Positions 6,569-13,610 of a stretch of 36,450 nt of DNA are shown piece after piece; position 1 is the first letter of the stretch, and every line of letters starts with the position of its first letter. The notes below the pieces were generated by a model. It was not told the origin of the DNA. It worked only from the letters and a program-made list of their open reading frames with translations, and did no database searches. The DNA comes from Lysobacteraceae bacterium (GTDB taxonomy: Bacteria; Pseudomonadota; Gammaproteobacteria; Nevskiales; Nevskiaceae), in NCBI GenBank assembly GCA_013823855.1, contig PNMW01000048.1, positions 1 through 36,450 of the forward strand. The letters run 5' to 3'. Position numbers and translations under genes: made by a program.

Positions 6569-7459
6569 TTGTTAAAGGCTAGGCGCTATGTTGTCGCAGT
6601 ACGGGACATTGGCATGTTCGGCAGTGAGCCAATCATTTGGATGCCTGTTATCCGAGTAATCGCAATGGGCACCGTGGACTGTGCGGAGCAATACGGAAAG
6701 CTTAAGGCGACAGACTACGCGCGGTTATTGCGCGACGCGAAGGAGGCACGCCTAAGTCGCATCGAGATCGAAACTGAGGCATCTCGTGAGGGTAGCAAGC
6801 TTGCCGATCTGTTGAAAGAACATGGGACATATTGGTGGCACTTCTACGAACTGCCGTTGCCGATGCACTTGGCGTTATTCGGGCATCTCGTCGGCTGGAC
6901 AGAGCAGATCATCGAAGTGGGTAAAGCGGAAAATCCGCATCGCGCATTCCTGGAGTTCATGGACACGCAGGAAGAGCTAGACGACAACACGGTAGCCGCG
7001 CTTGACCCCCCTAGCCAAGTCCTGCTGATAAATGTCTTGATCGCCGTCATGAACAGCCTTGAGGCTCTTTGCTACTACGGGCTCACCATCAATGAGCTTC
7101 TGGAAAAGGCGCGCGCCGGAAATATCATCGCCTTCTGCAATGCCGTATCAATCGACCGTACTGTCATCGGGACCGATGTTGGCGCGCAGCTCATAGCGCA
7201 TGCGCAGCTGAAACGAAACAAGGCGTTTCTGTCGGGCCTGTTCCGACGTATCAGGAATCCGCACAGCGGGCGGCGGCAATACCTGGACCTCCGGCTCATG
7301 CATCGAGTCTTCAAGGAATCTGGCGTGATCTCTGAATGTCGGCCGGAACAGGTACTCGACCTCGCCGAAAAGCTCGATCTCTACACCGGAAGGCGGGGCG
7401 ATCCGGTCAAAGGCTTGTCCGAGTTGTTCCGCAACTGGAACAAGGAAGCCACCAGCTGA
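6569..7459 (+). CDS. Protein of unknown function linked to the restriction gene
   Basis: I do not recognise this protein, about 265-296 residues depending on the start. It appears soluble and mainly helical, with no signal peptide. Noticeable stretches are KEHGTYWWHFYELPLPMHLALFGH in the first half, LDPPSQVLLINVLIAVMNSLEALCYYG in the middle and LSGLFRRIRNPHSGRRQYLDLRL, basic, near the end. It follows the restriction-modification gene by 77 bases on the same strand and shares its lower G+C content, so it likely arrived with it. The start is unclear: an ideal AAAGGAGG (6561-6568) abuts TTG 6569 with no spacer, which is too close; in-frame ATGs at 6614, 6641 and 6665 lack good ribosome sites. 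It could be an accessory defence protein, but that is inference from position only. Confidence 0.6.
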   Translation: MLKARRYVVAVRDIGMFGSEPIIWMPVIRVIAMGTVDCAEQYGKLKATDYARLLRDAKEARLSRIEIETEASREGSKLADLLKEHGTYWWHFYELPLPMHLALFGHLVGWTEQIIEVGKAENPHRAFLEFMDTQEELDDNTVAALDPPSQVLLINVLIAVMNSLEALCYYGLTINELLEKARAGNIIAFCNAVSIDRTVIGTDVGAQLIAHAQLKRNKAFLSGLFRRIRNPHSGRRQYLDLRLMHRVFKESGVISECRPEQVLDLAEKLDLYTGRRGDPVKGLSELFRNWNKEATS

Positions 7460-7538
7460 ATCCGCAAATTCGTAGGGTCAACGTCCGAAGGTCCGAGGAC
7501 TAATTCTCTGGCTCCTGTTCAACCTCGGAGCCACACCC

Positions 7539-8768
7539 TTGAAACACGACGAAGGCAGCGTTCGGCCCGTTTGCGCGAGGGACGCGCGCATAACGGCCGA
7601 ACGCGCATCGGCACTTGCCGCTGGTGCGCACCCCAGTATCACAGCACCAGCAAACAGCATGACCCAGGTTCTGCGGCACGGCATTGACAGCCTGTATCTG
7701 TCGCTGCCTGGTCAGTTATCCGAAACCAGTCAGGCGCTACTCGCGGAGCTGAAGGAACTGGCGCAGAACGAGCGCGAGGCAATGGCGGCAGCCGCCGTAC
7801 TGCCGATCGGCGAGCATCGGTTCTGCGTGGCCAGCCACGGTCGGCGGCGATTTGCGTTCGTGATTGAAGACAACTGGTTCAGCATCGCGCTGGCCTCGTC
7901 GACTGCTCGAAGCCTGCCGATGGCGCATTGCCAGATTTCCAGCGAATTGCTGACCGCGGTCTGCCCGACCGCAGCGCTCGACACCTTGACAGACGTTGCC
8001 GAGCAACTCGGCTCGCTGTCCGGCCCGGCAATGGTCAGCCGCGCTGATCTGTTTGCTGACTTCACGACGCCGGCGGATTTCATCGGGATGCCAGGCCAGA
8101 ACTGGATCAAGCGATGCCACAAGCGAGCAATCTTCGAAGACCGCGATGCATTCACCGGCGTCGCTTTCGGCCTCGGGGGATCGCTGTCCTGCCGCATCTA
8201 CGACAAGACGCTCGAAATCGAGCGCAGCGAAAAGCACTACCTGCGGCCGCTGTGGGAAGCGGCGGGCTGGAATGGTCGCGATGCCGTATGGCGGCTGGAA
8301 TTCCAGCTTCGGCGCGAAGTCCTGGTCGAGCTGCAAGCCGGAACGCTGCCGGCGTTGCTGGCACGTCTGACCGCGATCTGGTCCTATCTGACGACCGACT
8401 GGCTGCGGCTGGCCGTGCCCAATCCCGACGACGACACACGGACCCGGTGGCCGACGCATTCCGACTGGTCGGTCCTGGCTGCGCTCGATGGCACCAGCGC
8501 CCCGAGTGCCGTTCGGGTTCGGCGAGAGCGGATACCGGAAGACGCCACACTGTTTCGGCCAGGACTCGCCGGCGTGACCTCGTTCATGGCGCGCGAGGGC
8601 ATCGATGACTTCGAGGACGGGCTGCGCGCATTCATCCACGCAGCGTCCGCCTATCACCGGGAGATGGCGCAGCGCCCGCACGAAAACGCGCTGCATCGTT
8701 ATGTACAGCGCAAGGTGACGGCCAAGCAGCGCCGGTTCAACACGATCACCCGCCATGAGCCGGAGTAA
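7539..8768 (+). CDS. Rep_trans/MobT-like replication initiator or relaxase
   Basis: A protein of up to 409 residues resembling replication-initiation factors of rolling-circle plasmids and filamentous phages (Rep_trans, PF02486 type). Supporting motifs, counted from the TTG start, are GIDSLYLSL (48-56), SRADLFADF (167-175), RIYDKTLEIERS (219-230) with a candidate nucleophile Tyr221, and VWRLEFQLRREVL (250-262). It would nick one strand at an origin, allowing replication or mobilisation of the excised element. TTG 7539 has CGGAG 10 bases upstream; ATG 7659 (residue 41) is the other candidate and lies just before the conserved region. It is 3 bases from the excisionase-like gene, forming a Rep-Xis-Int block. 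Identification rests on a few motifs, so moderate. Confidence 0.65.
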   Translation: MKHDEGSVRPVCARDARITAERASALAAGAHPSITAPANSMTQVLRHGIDSLYLSLPGQLSETSQALLAELKELAQNEREAMAAAAVLPIGEHRFCVASHGRRRFAFVIEDNWFSIALASSTARSLPMAHCQISSELLTAVCPTAALDTLTDVAEQLGSLSGPAMVSRADLFADFTTPADFIGMPGQNWIKRCHKRAIFEDRDAFTGVAFGLGGSLSCRIYDKTLEIERSEKHYLRPLWEAAGWNGRDAVWRLEFQLRREVLVELQAGTLPALLARLTAIWSYLTTDWLRLAVPNPDDDTRTRWPTHSDWSVLAALDGTSAPSAVRVRRERIPEDATLFRPGLAGVTSFMAREGIDDFEDGLRAFIHAASAYHREMAQRPHENALHRYVQRKVTAKQRRFNTITRHEPE

Positions 8769-8771
8769 GCC

Positions 8772-9104
8772 ATGCCGACGCTCGGACTCAGCGAGGCAGC
8801 GGCTTACCTGCACCTGTCACCCGTCGTCGTGCGCCGCCGTGCCGCTGCCGGGGTCATCCCGGCGGCGAAGCCGGGCAAGGCCTGGGTCTTCCTGGAAGAC
8901 GATCTTGCCGCCTACCTGCGTGCGCTTTACCGTGCACGTGGGCAAGCGCCGCTAAGTGGCTCCAAGCAGGAGACTGGAGCATGGCAATCAAGCTACGCGG
9001 CGGAGTGTGGTGGATCGACTTCATCGCCCCGGACGGCACACGAGTACGAAAGTCTGCTCGGACTTCGAACTCGCGGGCCGCGCAGGAACTGCACGACCAG
9101 GTAA
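8772..9104 (+). CDS. Excisionase-like HTH protein (AlpA/MerR-type fold)
   Basis: A 110-residue protein. Residues 1-50 (LGLSEAAAYLHLSPVVVRRRAAAGVIPAAKPGKAW, then VFLEDDLAAYL) form the winged-helix of the excisionase/AlpA 'DNA binding domain' family, with the usual W-F-x-x-x-D-L-x-x-Y-L ending. Such proteins act with the integrase in excision. ATG 8772 is preceded by GGAG. The gene overlaps the integrase by 124 bases: the last 40 or so residues are read in a different frame over the integrase start and look compositionally unlike a domain, so only the first half is likely to be functional. The coupling suggests Xis and Int are made together. Confidence 0.72.
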   Translation: MPTLGLSEAAAYLHLSPVVVRRRAAAGVIPAAKPGKAWVFLEDDLAAYLRALYRARGQAPLSGSKQETGAWQSSYAAECGGSTSSPRTAHEYESLLGLRTRGPRRNCTTR

Positions 9105-10006
9105 AGGCCGAGTCGTGGCGGGTCCAGCACTTGGGCGACAAGCCGGTTCGCAAGTGGGACGACGCGGTTGTGCAATGGCTGAAGGAGAAGGGGCACAAGG
9201 CGTCGCTGGAGAAGGACAAGGAGATTTTCCGCTGGGTGGATGCGCACCTACGGGGCAAGGCGCTGGCGTCGATAGACCGGCCACTGCTGCACCAGATACT
9301 CGAAGCGAAGGCCTGCGAAGCGGGCCAGGCGACGGCCAACCGCTACATGGCGCTGATCCGGGCCGTGCTGCGGCGGGCTTGCGAGGTCTGGGAGTGGACG
9401 GAGCGCGTGCCTCGGGCGCCGATGTTTCGGGCGCAGTCGCGGCGGGTCCGCTGGATCACGGTCGAGGAATCGGAACGGCTGCTGTCGAAGCTGCCCGAGC
9501 ACCAGGCCGAGATGGCGCGGTTCGCCCTGGCAACGGGCTTGCGTCAGCAGAACGTGTGCCGCCTGCAATGGAAAGACGTGGACCTGGTCAGGCGTTGCGC
9601 CTGGGTTCATCCCGACCAGAGCAAGACCCGCAAGGCCATTGCGGTACCGCTGAACGCGGACGCGGTAGCGGTGCTGGAACGGCTCAAGGGGCGGCACGCC
9701 GAGTTCGTGTTCACCTACAACGACCACGCGGTGTGGCAGGTGAATACGAAAAGCTGGCGTAAGGCGGTGGCAGAGGCGGGTCTTGTCGACTTCCGCTGGC
9801 ACGACCTGCGGCACACCTGGGCGTCACGGCATGCGCAGGCAGGGACGCCGCTGAACGTGGTGCAGGAGATGGGCGGCTGGCGGTCCTACGACATGGTGCT
9901 TCGGTATTCGCACCTGTCGGCGGAACACCTGCTGAACCATGCGGAGCGCATTGCAACGGCGGGGAGCAGTCCCCGAGGGGCTGTGCCTCAGTCATGTCAC
10001 AACTGA
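8981..10006 (+). CDS. Site-specific tyrosine recombinase (integrase)
   Basis: A complete 341-residue phage-type integrase. The catalytic set is visible: Arg188 in ATGLRQQNVCRL, Lys215 or Lys218 in SKTRKAI, His274 and Arg277 in HDLRHTW, Trp300 (in place of the second His) in MGGWRS, and nucleophile Tyr309 in LRYSHLS. Residues about 55-145 form the core-binding SAM-like domain, and the first 50 the arm-binding domain. ATG 8981 follows AGGAG. The gene ends 52 bases before the 46-bp repeat within tRNA-Met and is transcribed towards it, so this is the enzyme that made the insertion at the anticodon loop/3' part. Nothing suggests inactivation. Confidence 0.95.
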   Translation: MAIKLRGGVWWIDFIAPDGTRVRKSARTSNSRAAQELHDQVKAESWRVQHLGDKPVRKWDDAVVQWLKEKGHKASLEKDKEIFRWVDAHLRGKALASIDRPLLHQILEAKACEAGQATANRYMALIRAVLRRACEVWEWTERVPRAPMFRAQSRRVRWITVEESERLLSKLPEHQAEMARFALATGLRQQNVCRLQWKDVDLVRRCAWVHPDQSKTRKAIAVPLNADAVAVLERLKGRHAEFVFTYNDHAVWQVNTKSWRKAVAEAGLVDFRWHDLRHTWASRHAQAGTPLNVVQEMGGWRSYDMVLRYSHLSAEHLLNHAERIATAGSSPRGAVPQSCHN

Positions 10007-10013
10007 GGCACAG
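9981..10013. promoter_or_regulatory. 12-bp perfect inverted repeat over the integrase stop; candidate arm site, right
   Basis: CTGTGCCTCAGT (9981-9992) and ACTGAGGCACAG (10002-10013) are perfect complements around a 9-base spacer. There is no T tract, so it is a poor terminator. The spacer and right arm match the left-end site at 1928-1946 in inverted orientation, so the motif TGTGCCT(C/G)A occurs once near the left end and twice near the right end. That fits integrase arm-type sites. Confidence 0.5.
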
Positions 10014-10050
10014 AGGACTTTCGTCAGCGAAATTTTCGCTCGTAAGTCCT
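10014..10050. repeat. Nested inverted repeat between integrase and att
   Basis: AGGACTT (10014-10020) pairs with AAGTCCT (10044-10050), enclosing a second palindrome, AGCGAAATTTTCGCT (10026-10040). It lies between the integrase stop and the right repeat. It could be a weak terminator for the tRNA transcript, which has lost its original one, or part of the recombination site. Confidence 0.4.
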
Positions 10051-10058
10051 TGATTCGA

Positions 10059-10104
10059 ATGGTGGCTAGAGGCGGGATCGAACCGCCGACCTCAGCATTA
10101 TGAG
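10059..10104. repeat. Right attachment repeat (within intact tRNA-Met)
   Basis: 46 bases identical to 1817-1862, covering the anticodon loop to the CCA end of the tRNA plus one base beyond. The crossover probably took place in the anticodon-loop half, a common choice for tRNA-targeting integrases. Because the repeat restores the whole tRNA 3' part, the gene stays functional. Confidence 0.93.
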
Positions 10105-10136
10105 TGCCGCGCTCTAACCATCTGAGCTACCTAGCC
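10060..10136 (-). tRNA. tRNA-Met (CAT), elongator type
   Basis: 77 bases including an encoded CCA. The acceptor stem pairs GGCTAGG with TCTAGCC (one G-T pair), the D stem GCTC/GAGC, the anticodon stem CGGCA/TGCTG with loop CTCATAA, variable loop AGGTC, and T stem GGCGG/CCGCC with loop TTCGATC. The anticodon is CAT. The first base pair is G-C, so it is not an initiator, which would carry a 1-72 mismatch; overall the sequence is closest to elongator methionine rather than the lysidine-modified isoleucine type. It is the integration target of the element to its left. Confidence 0.95.
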
Positions 10137-10149
10137 ACGCGAGGCGCGG

Positions 10150-10178
10150 ATTGTAGGGGGTTCGTCCGGTGACGACAA
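10150..10178 (-). promoter_or_regulatory. Sigma-70 promoter of tRNA-Met
   Basis: On the minus strand TTGTCG (10173-10178) and TACAAT (10150-10155) are separated by exactly 17 bases, with the tRNA 5' end at 10136, 13 bases after the -10 box. This is a near-consensus promoter correctly placed. No element DNA separates it from the tRNA, so expression should not be changed by the insertion. Confidence 0.7.
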
Positions 10179-10218
10179 CGCATTTCTTGCGGCTTCGCAC
10201 CAATTTTTCATCGAGCCG

Positions 10219-10593
10219 TCATTTCGATGTCGTGGGCATCACGTCCTTGAGCGTCCGCCAGCCGCCGTCGACCGACACCACCTGCGTGTAGCCCATCTTC
10301 TGCAGGTTGTCGGCGGCCAGCGCCGAGCGGAAGCCGCCGCCGCAGTACAGATAGAGCGACGTTGCCTTGTCCGGGTGCAGGGCTTCGATGTCGCGCTCGA
10401 TGACGCCCTTGCCGATCCATTGGGCGCCGACGACATGGCCGGCGGCGTATTCGCTTTCCTCGCGCACGTCGATCAGCTTCGCGGCCGGCTGGGCCGCCAG
10501 CGTGGCGGCCAGATCGCGGGCGTGGATTTCGCGGATCCGGGTCTTGGCGTCATCGACCAGTGCGAGGAAGGCGGGCGGGTGATTGGCAGCCAT
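10219..10593 (-). CDS. Rhodanese-like sulfurtransferase
   Basis: A 124-residue single-domain rhodanese. It shows the family's LIDVREESEYAAGHVVGAQWIGKG (residues 40-63), and the active-site loop LYCGGGFRSALAA, with Cys84 as the predicted persulfide-carrying cysteine, followed by the MGYTQVVSVDGGW ending typical of the fold. No signal peptide, so cytoplasmic. Such proteins transfer sulfane sulfur to cyanide or thiol acceptors; the physiological acceptor cannot be deduced. It is divergent from the SDR gene, with 89 bases between their starts, and stands alone. Length is normal for a single rhodanese domain. Confidence 0.9.
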   Translation of the reverse strand: MAANHPPAFLALVDDAKTRIREIHARDLAATLAAQPAAKLIDVREESEYAAGHVVGAQWIGKGVIERDIEALHPDKATSLYLYCGGGFRSALAADNLQKMGYTQVVSVDGGWRTLKDVMPTTSK

Positions 10594-10682
10594 GAGGGGG
10601 TTCGGACATTTGGCGAGGGGCGGGTTAGATTACCGCCGCCGCGTGCAGCGGCCAACGAAGCCTGACGAAAGCCCAAGCCAGA

Positions 10683-11465
10683 ATGATCGACCGACCAGCA
10701 ATCTTCATTACCGGCGCCGCTGCCGGCATCGGCCGCGCCACCGCCGAGCTGTATGCCGCGAAGGGCTGGTTCGTCGGCCTGTACGACCTGGCCGGCAGCG
10801 CCTGCGAAGGCTTGCGGCAGCAGTTCGGGCCGGAGTTCGCGATCTCCGAAAGTCTTGACGTCACCGATGTGGCGGCATTCGAGGCGGCGCTGACCCGGTT
10901 CTGGGCGAAGACCGGCCGGCTCGACGTGATGTTCAACAATGCCGGCATCCTGCACACCGGCGATTTCGCCGAGATGCCGCTGGCTCGCCATCACGCGCTG
11001 GTCGACGTCAACCTGAAGGGCGTGATCAACGGCGCCCACGCCGCGTTTCCGTTCCTGAAGCAGACCCGGCGCAGCGCGCTGATCAACATGGCCTCCGCGT
11101 CGGCGATCAATGGCACGCCGGCGTTCGCGACCTATGGCGCGACTAAGTTCGCGGTCAAGGGCCTGACCGAAGCGCTGAGCATCGAGTGGGCGCAGCACGG
11201 CATCCGGGTGATGGATCTCTTGCCGCTGTTCGTCGCCACGCCGATGGTCCACAACGTCGCCGCGCCGCCGAAGAGCGTCGGCCGGCTCGGCATCAAGCTG
11301 AAGGCCGACGACATCGCGGCGATGGTCTGGTCGGCGTCGCAATGGCGGCTGTGGCCGCGCACCCACTGGTATCCGGGAATCCAGACCAAGTTGCTGGCCT
11401 GGGCGAACAAGTTGCTGCCGGCGATGGTCAACCGCTACTCGACCAAGCTGGTCACCGGTTACTGA
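10683..11465 (+). CDS. Short-chain dehydrogenase/reductase (SDR)
   Basis: A 260-residue classical SDR. The nucleotide-binding motif TGAAAGIG is at residues 10-17, NNAG at 85-88, and the catalytic Ser138, Tyr151 and Lys155 (YGATK) have the right spacing. The acidic residue at the end of the second strand (LYD, residue 35) hints at NAD(H) preference. Substrate cannot be deduced from the sequence. ATG 10683 was chosen because the first strand follows directly. The C-terminal part (WSASQWRLWPRTHWYPGIQTKLLAW) suggests a membrane-near hydrophobic end, common in SDRs acting on lipids or sterols. The DUF3450 gene begins 5 bases after the stop, so it may be transcribed with the Ton cluster. Confidence 0.88.
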   Translation: MIDRPAIFITGAAAGIGRATAELYAAKGWFVGLYDLAGSACEGLRQQFGPEFAISESLDVTDVAAFEAALTRFWAKTGRLDVMFNNAGILHTGDFAEMPLARHHALVDVNLKGVINGAHAAFPFLKQTRRSALINMASASAINGTPAFATYGATKFAVKGLTEALSIEWAQHGIRVMDLLPLFVATPMVHNVAAPPKSVGRLGIKLKADDIAAMVWSASQWRLWPRTHWYPGIQTKLLAWANKLLPAMVNRYSTKLVTGY

Positions 11466-11469
11466 CGCC

Positions 11470-12252
11470 ATGGCAAGAACCTCTCTCACCGCAGTCCTGG
11501 TCGGCCTGCTGATCACCTTGGGCGCCACGAGTCCGGAGTTGTCGGCGCAGGGCGGCGGTTCGCCGGCGATCGATGCCACCGTGCAGGCCAACAACGCCGC
11601 GAAGGCGGCCCAGGCGCGCATCGATGCACTCGACGACCAGACCCGCAGCATGCTCGAACGCTACCGGGCGGCGATCTGGCAGTCGCAGCAGCTGAAGGTT
11701 TACGCCGAGCAGATCGAGCCGCTGCTGGCGACCCAGGAAGCCGAACGCGCCGCGCTCGCGGCGCAGGCCCGCGATCTGGCGACCAATACCCGCGATCTGA
11801 CGCCGCTGTTGCTGAAGATGATCGACAGTCTCGACAAGTTCATCGCGCTTGACCTGCCGTTCCTGGTCGCCGAGCGCAAGGAGCGGATCGCGGCACTCAA
11901 GCGCCTGATGACCGACCCGGCGGTGACCCAGGGCGAAAAGTACCGGAGAGTCGTCGAGGCCTATCGCATCGAGGCCGACTACGGCCGGGTGTTCGGCGCC
12001 GAGCGCATGGAGCTGGATGCCCAGGGCGCGAAGAAGCTGGTCGACGTGCTCAGAGTCGGCCGCACGGCGATGTACGCGCTGACCCTCGATGGCCGCGAAG
12101 CGCTGGCCTGGGACGTGCCGAAGAAGGCCTGGCAGCCGCTGGCCGAGCAGCATCGCGGCGAGATCCGTGAAGCGCTGCGCATTGCTCGGGAAACCGCTGC
12201 GCCGCTGGTGGTCACCTTGCCGGTGCCGACCCCGTCGGCGGTGCAGCCATGA
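11470..12252 (+). CDS. DUF3450 periplasmic protein of the TonB2-type system
   Basis: A 260-residue exported protein (PF11932/DUF3450). A signal peptide covers about residues 1-26 (hydrophobic VLVGLLITLGA, cleavage near SAQ-GG). Residues 35-135 are rich in Ala, Gln and charged residues and likely form a long coiled coil; the family core DLPFLVAERKERIAALKRLM and VVEAYRIEADYGR follows, ending in LDVLRVGRTAMYALTLDG and AW. In Vibrio and Shewanella, DUF3450 proteins are encoded with TtpC-type ExbB proteins, ExbB/ExbD and TonB2, as here. It probably contributes to the periplasmic part of the TtpC-type complex. The stop overlaps the next start (ATGA). Confidence 0.88.
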   Translation: MARTSLTAVLVGLLITLGATSPELSAQGGGSPAIDATVQANNAAKAAQARIDALDDQTRSMLERYRAAIWQSQQLKVYAEQIEPLLATQEAERAALAAQARDLATNTRDLTPLLLKMIDSLDKFIALDLPFLVAERKERIAALKRLMTDPAVTQGEKYRRVVEAYRIEADYGRVFGAERMELDAQGAKKLVDVLRVGRTAMYALTLDGREALAWDVPKKAWQPLAEQHRGEIREALRIARETAAPLVVTLPVPTPSAVQP

Positions 12253-13610
12253 GGGCGCTGCTGAGGTGTAGCGTCGCGGCGCTGCTGCTGATCGCGGCAA
12301 GTGCCCAGGCCCAGCAGGCCGCCGGCATCGATGAGCTGCTGAAGTCGATCCGCGAATCCAGCGCCCAGAACGCCAGGATCAACGCCGATCGCGAAGCCCG
12401 CTTCCTGCGCAACAAGGCCGAGCAGCAGGCCGAGCTGGCGCGCGCCGAAGCCGAGCTGCGGGCCGCCGAAGCCAGGGCCGCCGGCGTGCGGGGCCGCTAT
12501 GAAGCGAGCCAGAAGGCGATCACCGACTACAAGGCGCAGCTGGCGGCGCAGAGCGGCGATCTCGGCCAGGTCTATGCCGCGGTCCGCGAAGCGGCGACCC
12601 AGTTCCGCGCGGCTGCGGCCGATTCCTATGTCACCGCGCAGTTTCCGGAGCGCCTGAAGCGGCTCGACCAGCTCGCCGATCCGGCGCGGCTGCCGAGCAA
12701 CCAGCAGCTCGAGGATTTCTGGTTCCTGCTGCAGCAGGAACTCAGCGAGAACGGCAAGGTCGTGCGCTTCCAGGCGCCGGTGGCCGCGGCCGATGGCACC
12801 ACCGCGACCCGGACGGTGACCCGCATCGGCGCCTTCGGTGCCATCGCCGGTGGTGATTATCTGGTCGCCCAGCCGGGCGGTGGCTTGATCACGCCGCAGC
12901 GCAGCGAACAGTCGCGCGGCCCGGCGCAGGCCTTCGCCGAAGCCGCAGCCGGTGAATGGCGGCCGGTCGCGATCGACCCGACCCGCGGCAACCTGTTCCG
13001 GCTTGCGGCACTGCGGCCGGACATCCTCGAACGCATCCATCAGGGTGGCGAAGTCGGCTACGTGATCATCGTGCTCGGCGTCGTCGGCCTCGGGCTGGCG
13101 CTGTACCAGCTCTGGTATCTGGCGATCGTCGGCGGCCGGATGAACCGGCAGCTCAAGGCCATCGAGCAGCCGGCGCCGGACAATCCGCTCGGCCGGGTGC
13201 TGGCCTGTCTGAAGGACGACGGCCGCGCCCACGATCCGGAAGTGCTGGAAACCCGGGTCTCGGAAGCGGTGCTCCGGGAACTGCCGCGCATCGAACGCTT
13301 CCAGAGCTTCCTCAGCATGGTGGTCGCAGCCGGGCCGCTGCTCGGGCTGGTCGGCACCGTCACCGGCATGATCATCACGTTTCAGGTGATCACCGAAGTC
13401 GGCGCCGGCGATCCCAAGGTGATGGCCGGCGGCATCTCGCAGGCGATGATCGCCACCGTGCTCGGCCTGATGATCGCGATCCCGATCCTGTTCATCAACA
13501 GCGTGCTCGGGGCCCGTTCGCGAGTGCTGGTGCAGATCCTCGACGAGCAGGCGGCCGGCCTTCTGGCGCGCCGGCTCGAAGCGCGGATCGGCGAGGGCGG
13601 CACGCCGTGA
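12249..13610 (+). CDS. Large ExbB/TolQ-family proton channel protein (TtpC-like)
   Basis: A 453-residue protein with a signal peptide (1-22, LLLIAASAQAQQ), a periplasmic coiled-coil and globular region (about 25-255), then the MotA/TolQ/ExbB membrane domain. A first membrane segment at about 258-285 (VGYVIIVLGVVGLGLALYQL) is followed by the conserved pair FLSMVVAAGPLLGLVGTVTGMI (about 352-373) and GGISQAMIATVLGLMIAIPILF. The extended periplasmic domain separates it from ordinary ExbB and matches TtpC, the extra component needed by the Vibrio TonB2 system. It would pass proton-motive force to TonB together with the small ExbB and ExbD. The gene overlaps its upstream and downstream neighbours by 4 bases each. 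Confidence 0.9.
   Translation: MRALLRCSVAALLLIAASAQAQQAAGIDELLKSIRESSAQNARINADREARFLRNKAEQQAELARAEAELRAAEARAAGVRGRYEASQKAITDYKAQLAAQSGDLGQVYAAVREAATQFRAAAADSYVTAQFPERLKRLDQLADPARLPSNQQLEDFWFLLQQELSENGKVVRFQAPVAAADGTTATRTVTRIGAFGAIAGGDYLVAQPGGGLITPQRSEQSRGPAQAFAEAAAGEWRPVAIDPTRGNLFRLAALRPDILERIHQGGEVGYVIIVLGVVGLGLALYQLWYLAIVGGRMNRQLKAIEQPAPDNPLGRVLACLKDDGRAHDPEVLETRVSEAVLRELPRIERFQSFLSMVVAAGPLLGLVGTVTGMIITFQVITEVGAGDPKVMAGGISQAMIATVLGLMIAIPILFINSVLGARSRVLVQILDEQAAGLLARRLEARIGEGGTP

Larger units (their letters stand above)
1817..10104. mobile_element. Integrated element at tRNA-Met carrying toxin-antitoxin and type IIG restriction-modification
   Basis: The element runs between the two 46-bp direct repeats. 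Its integrase ends 53 bases before the repeat that belongs to the intact tRNA, and an excisionase-like gene precedes it, the standard layout for tRNA-targeting elements. Cargo, from the distal end: HigBA-type toxin-antitoxin, RHH regulator, fused restriction-methylase, an unknown protein and a Rep/relaxase-like protein. No structural phage genes, type IV secretion genes or coupling protein were seen, so it is either a non-autonomous integrative mobilisable element, a satellite, or a defence island that relies on a helper. Base composition falls inside it, most clearly over 3189-7459. The boundaries are firm; the mode of transfer is not known. Confidence 0.92.

Noticed and set aside
9981..10013. 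Integrase terminator
   Set aside because: The stem is perfect but no T tract follows on either strand; its match to the left-end site favours a recombination role.
12956..13606. Possible long N-terminal extension of the small ExbB
   Set aside because: The extension is the large ExbB gene read in another frame and is Arg/Pro-rich; GTG 13607 overlapping the previous stop gives the normal ExbB length.
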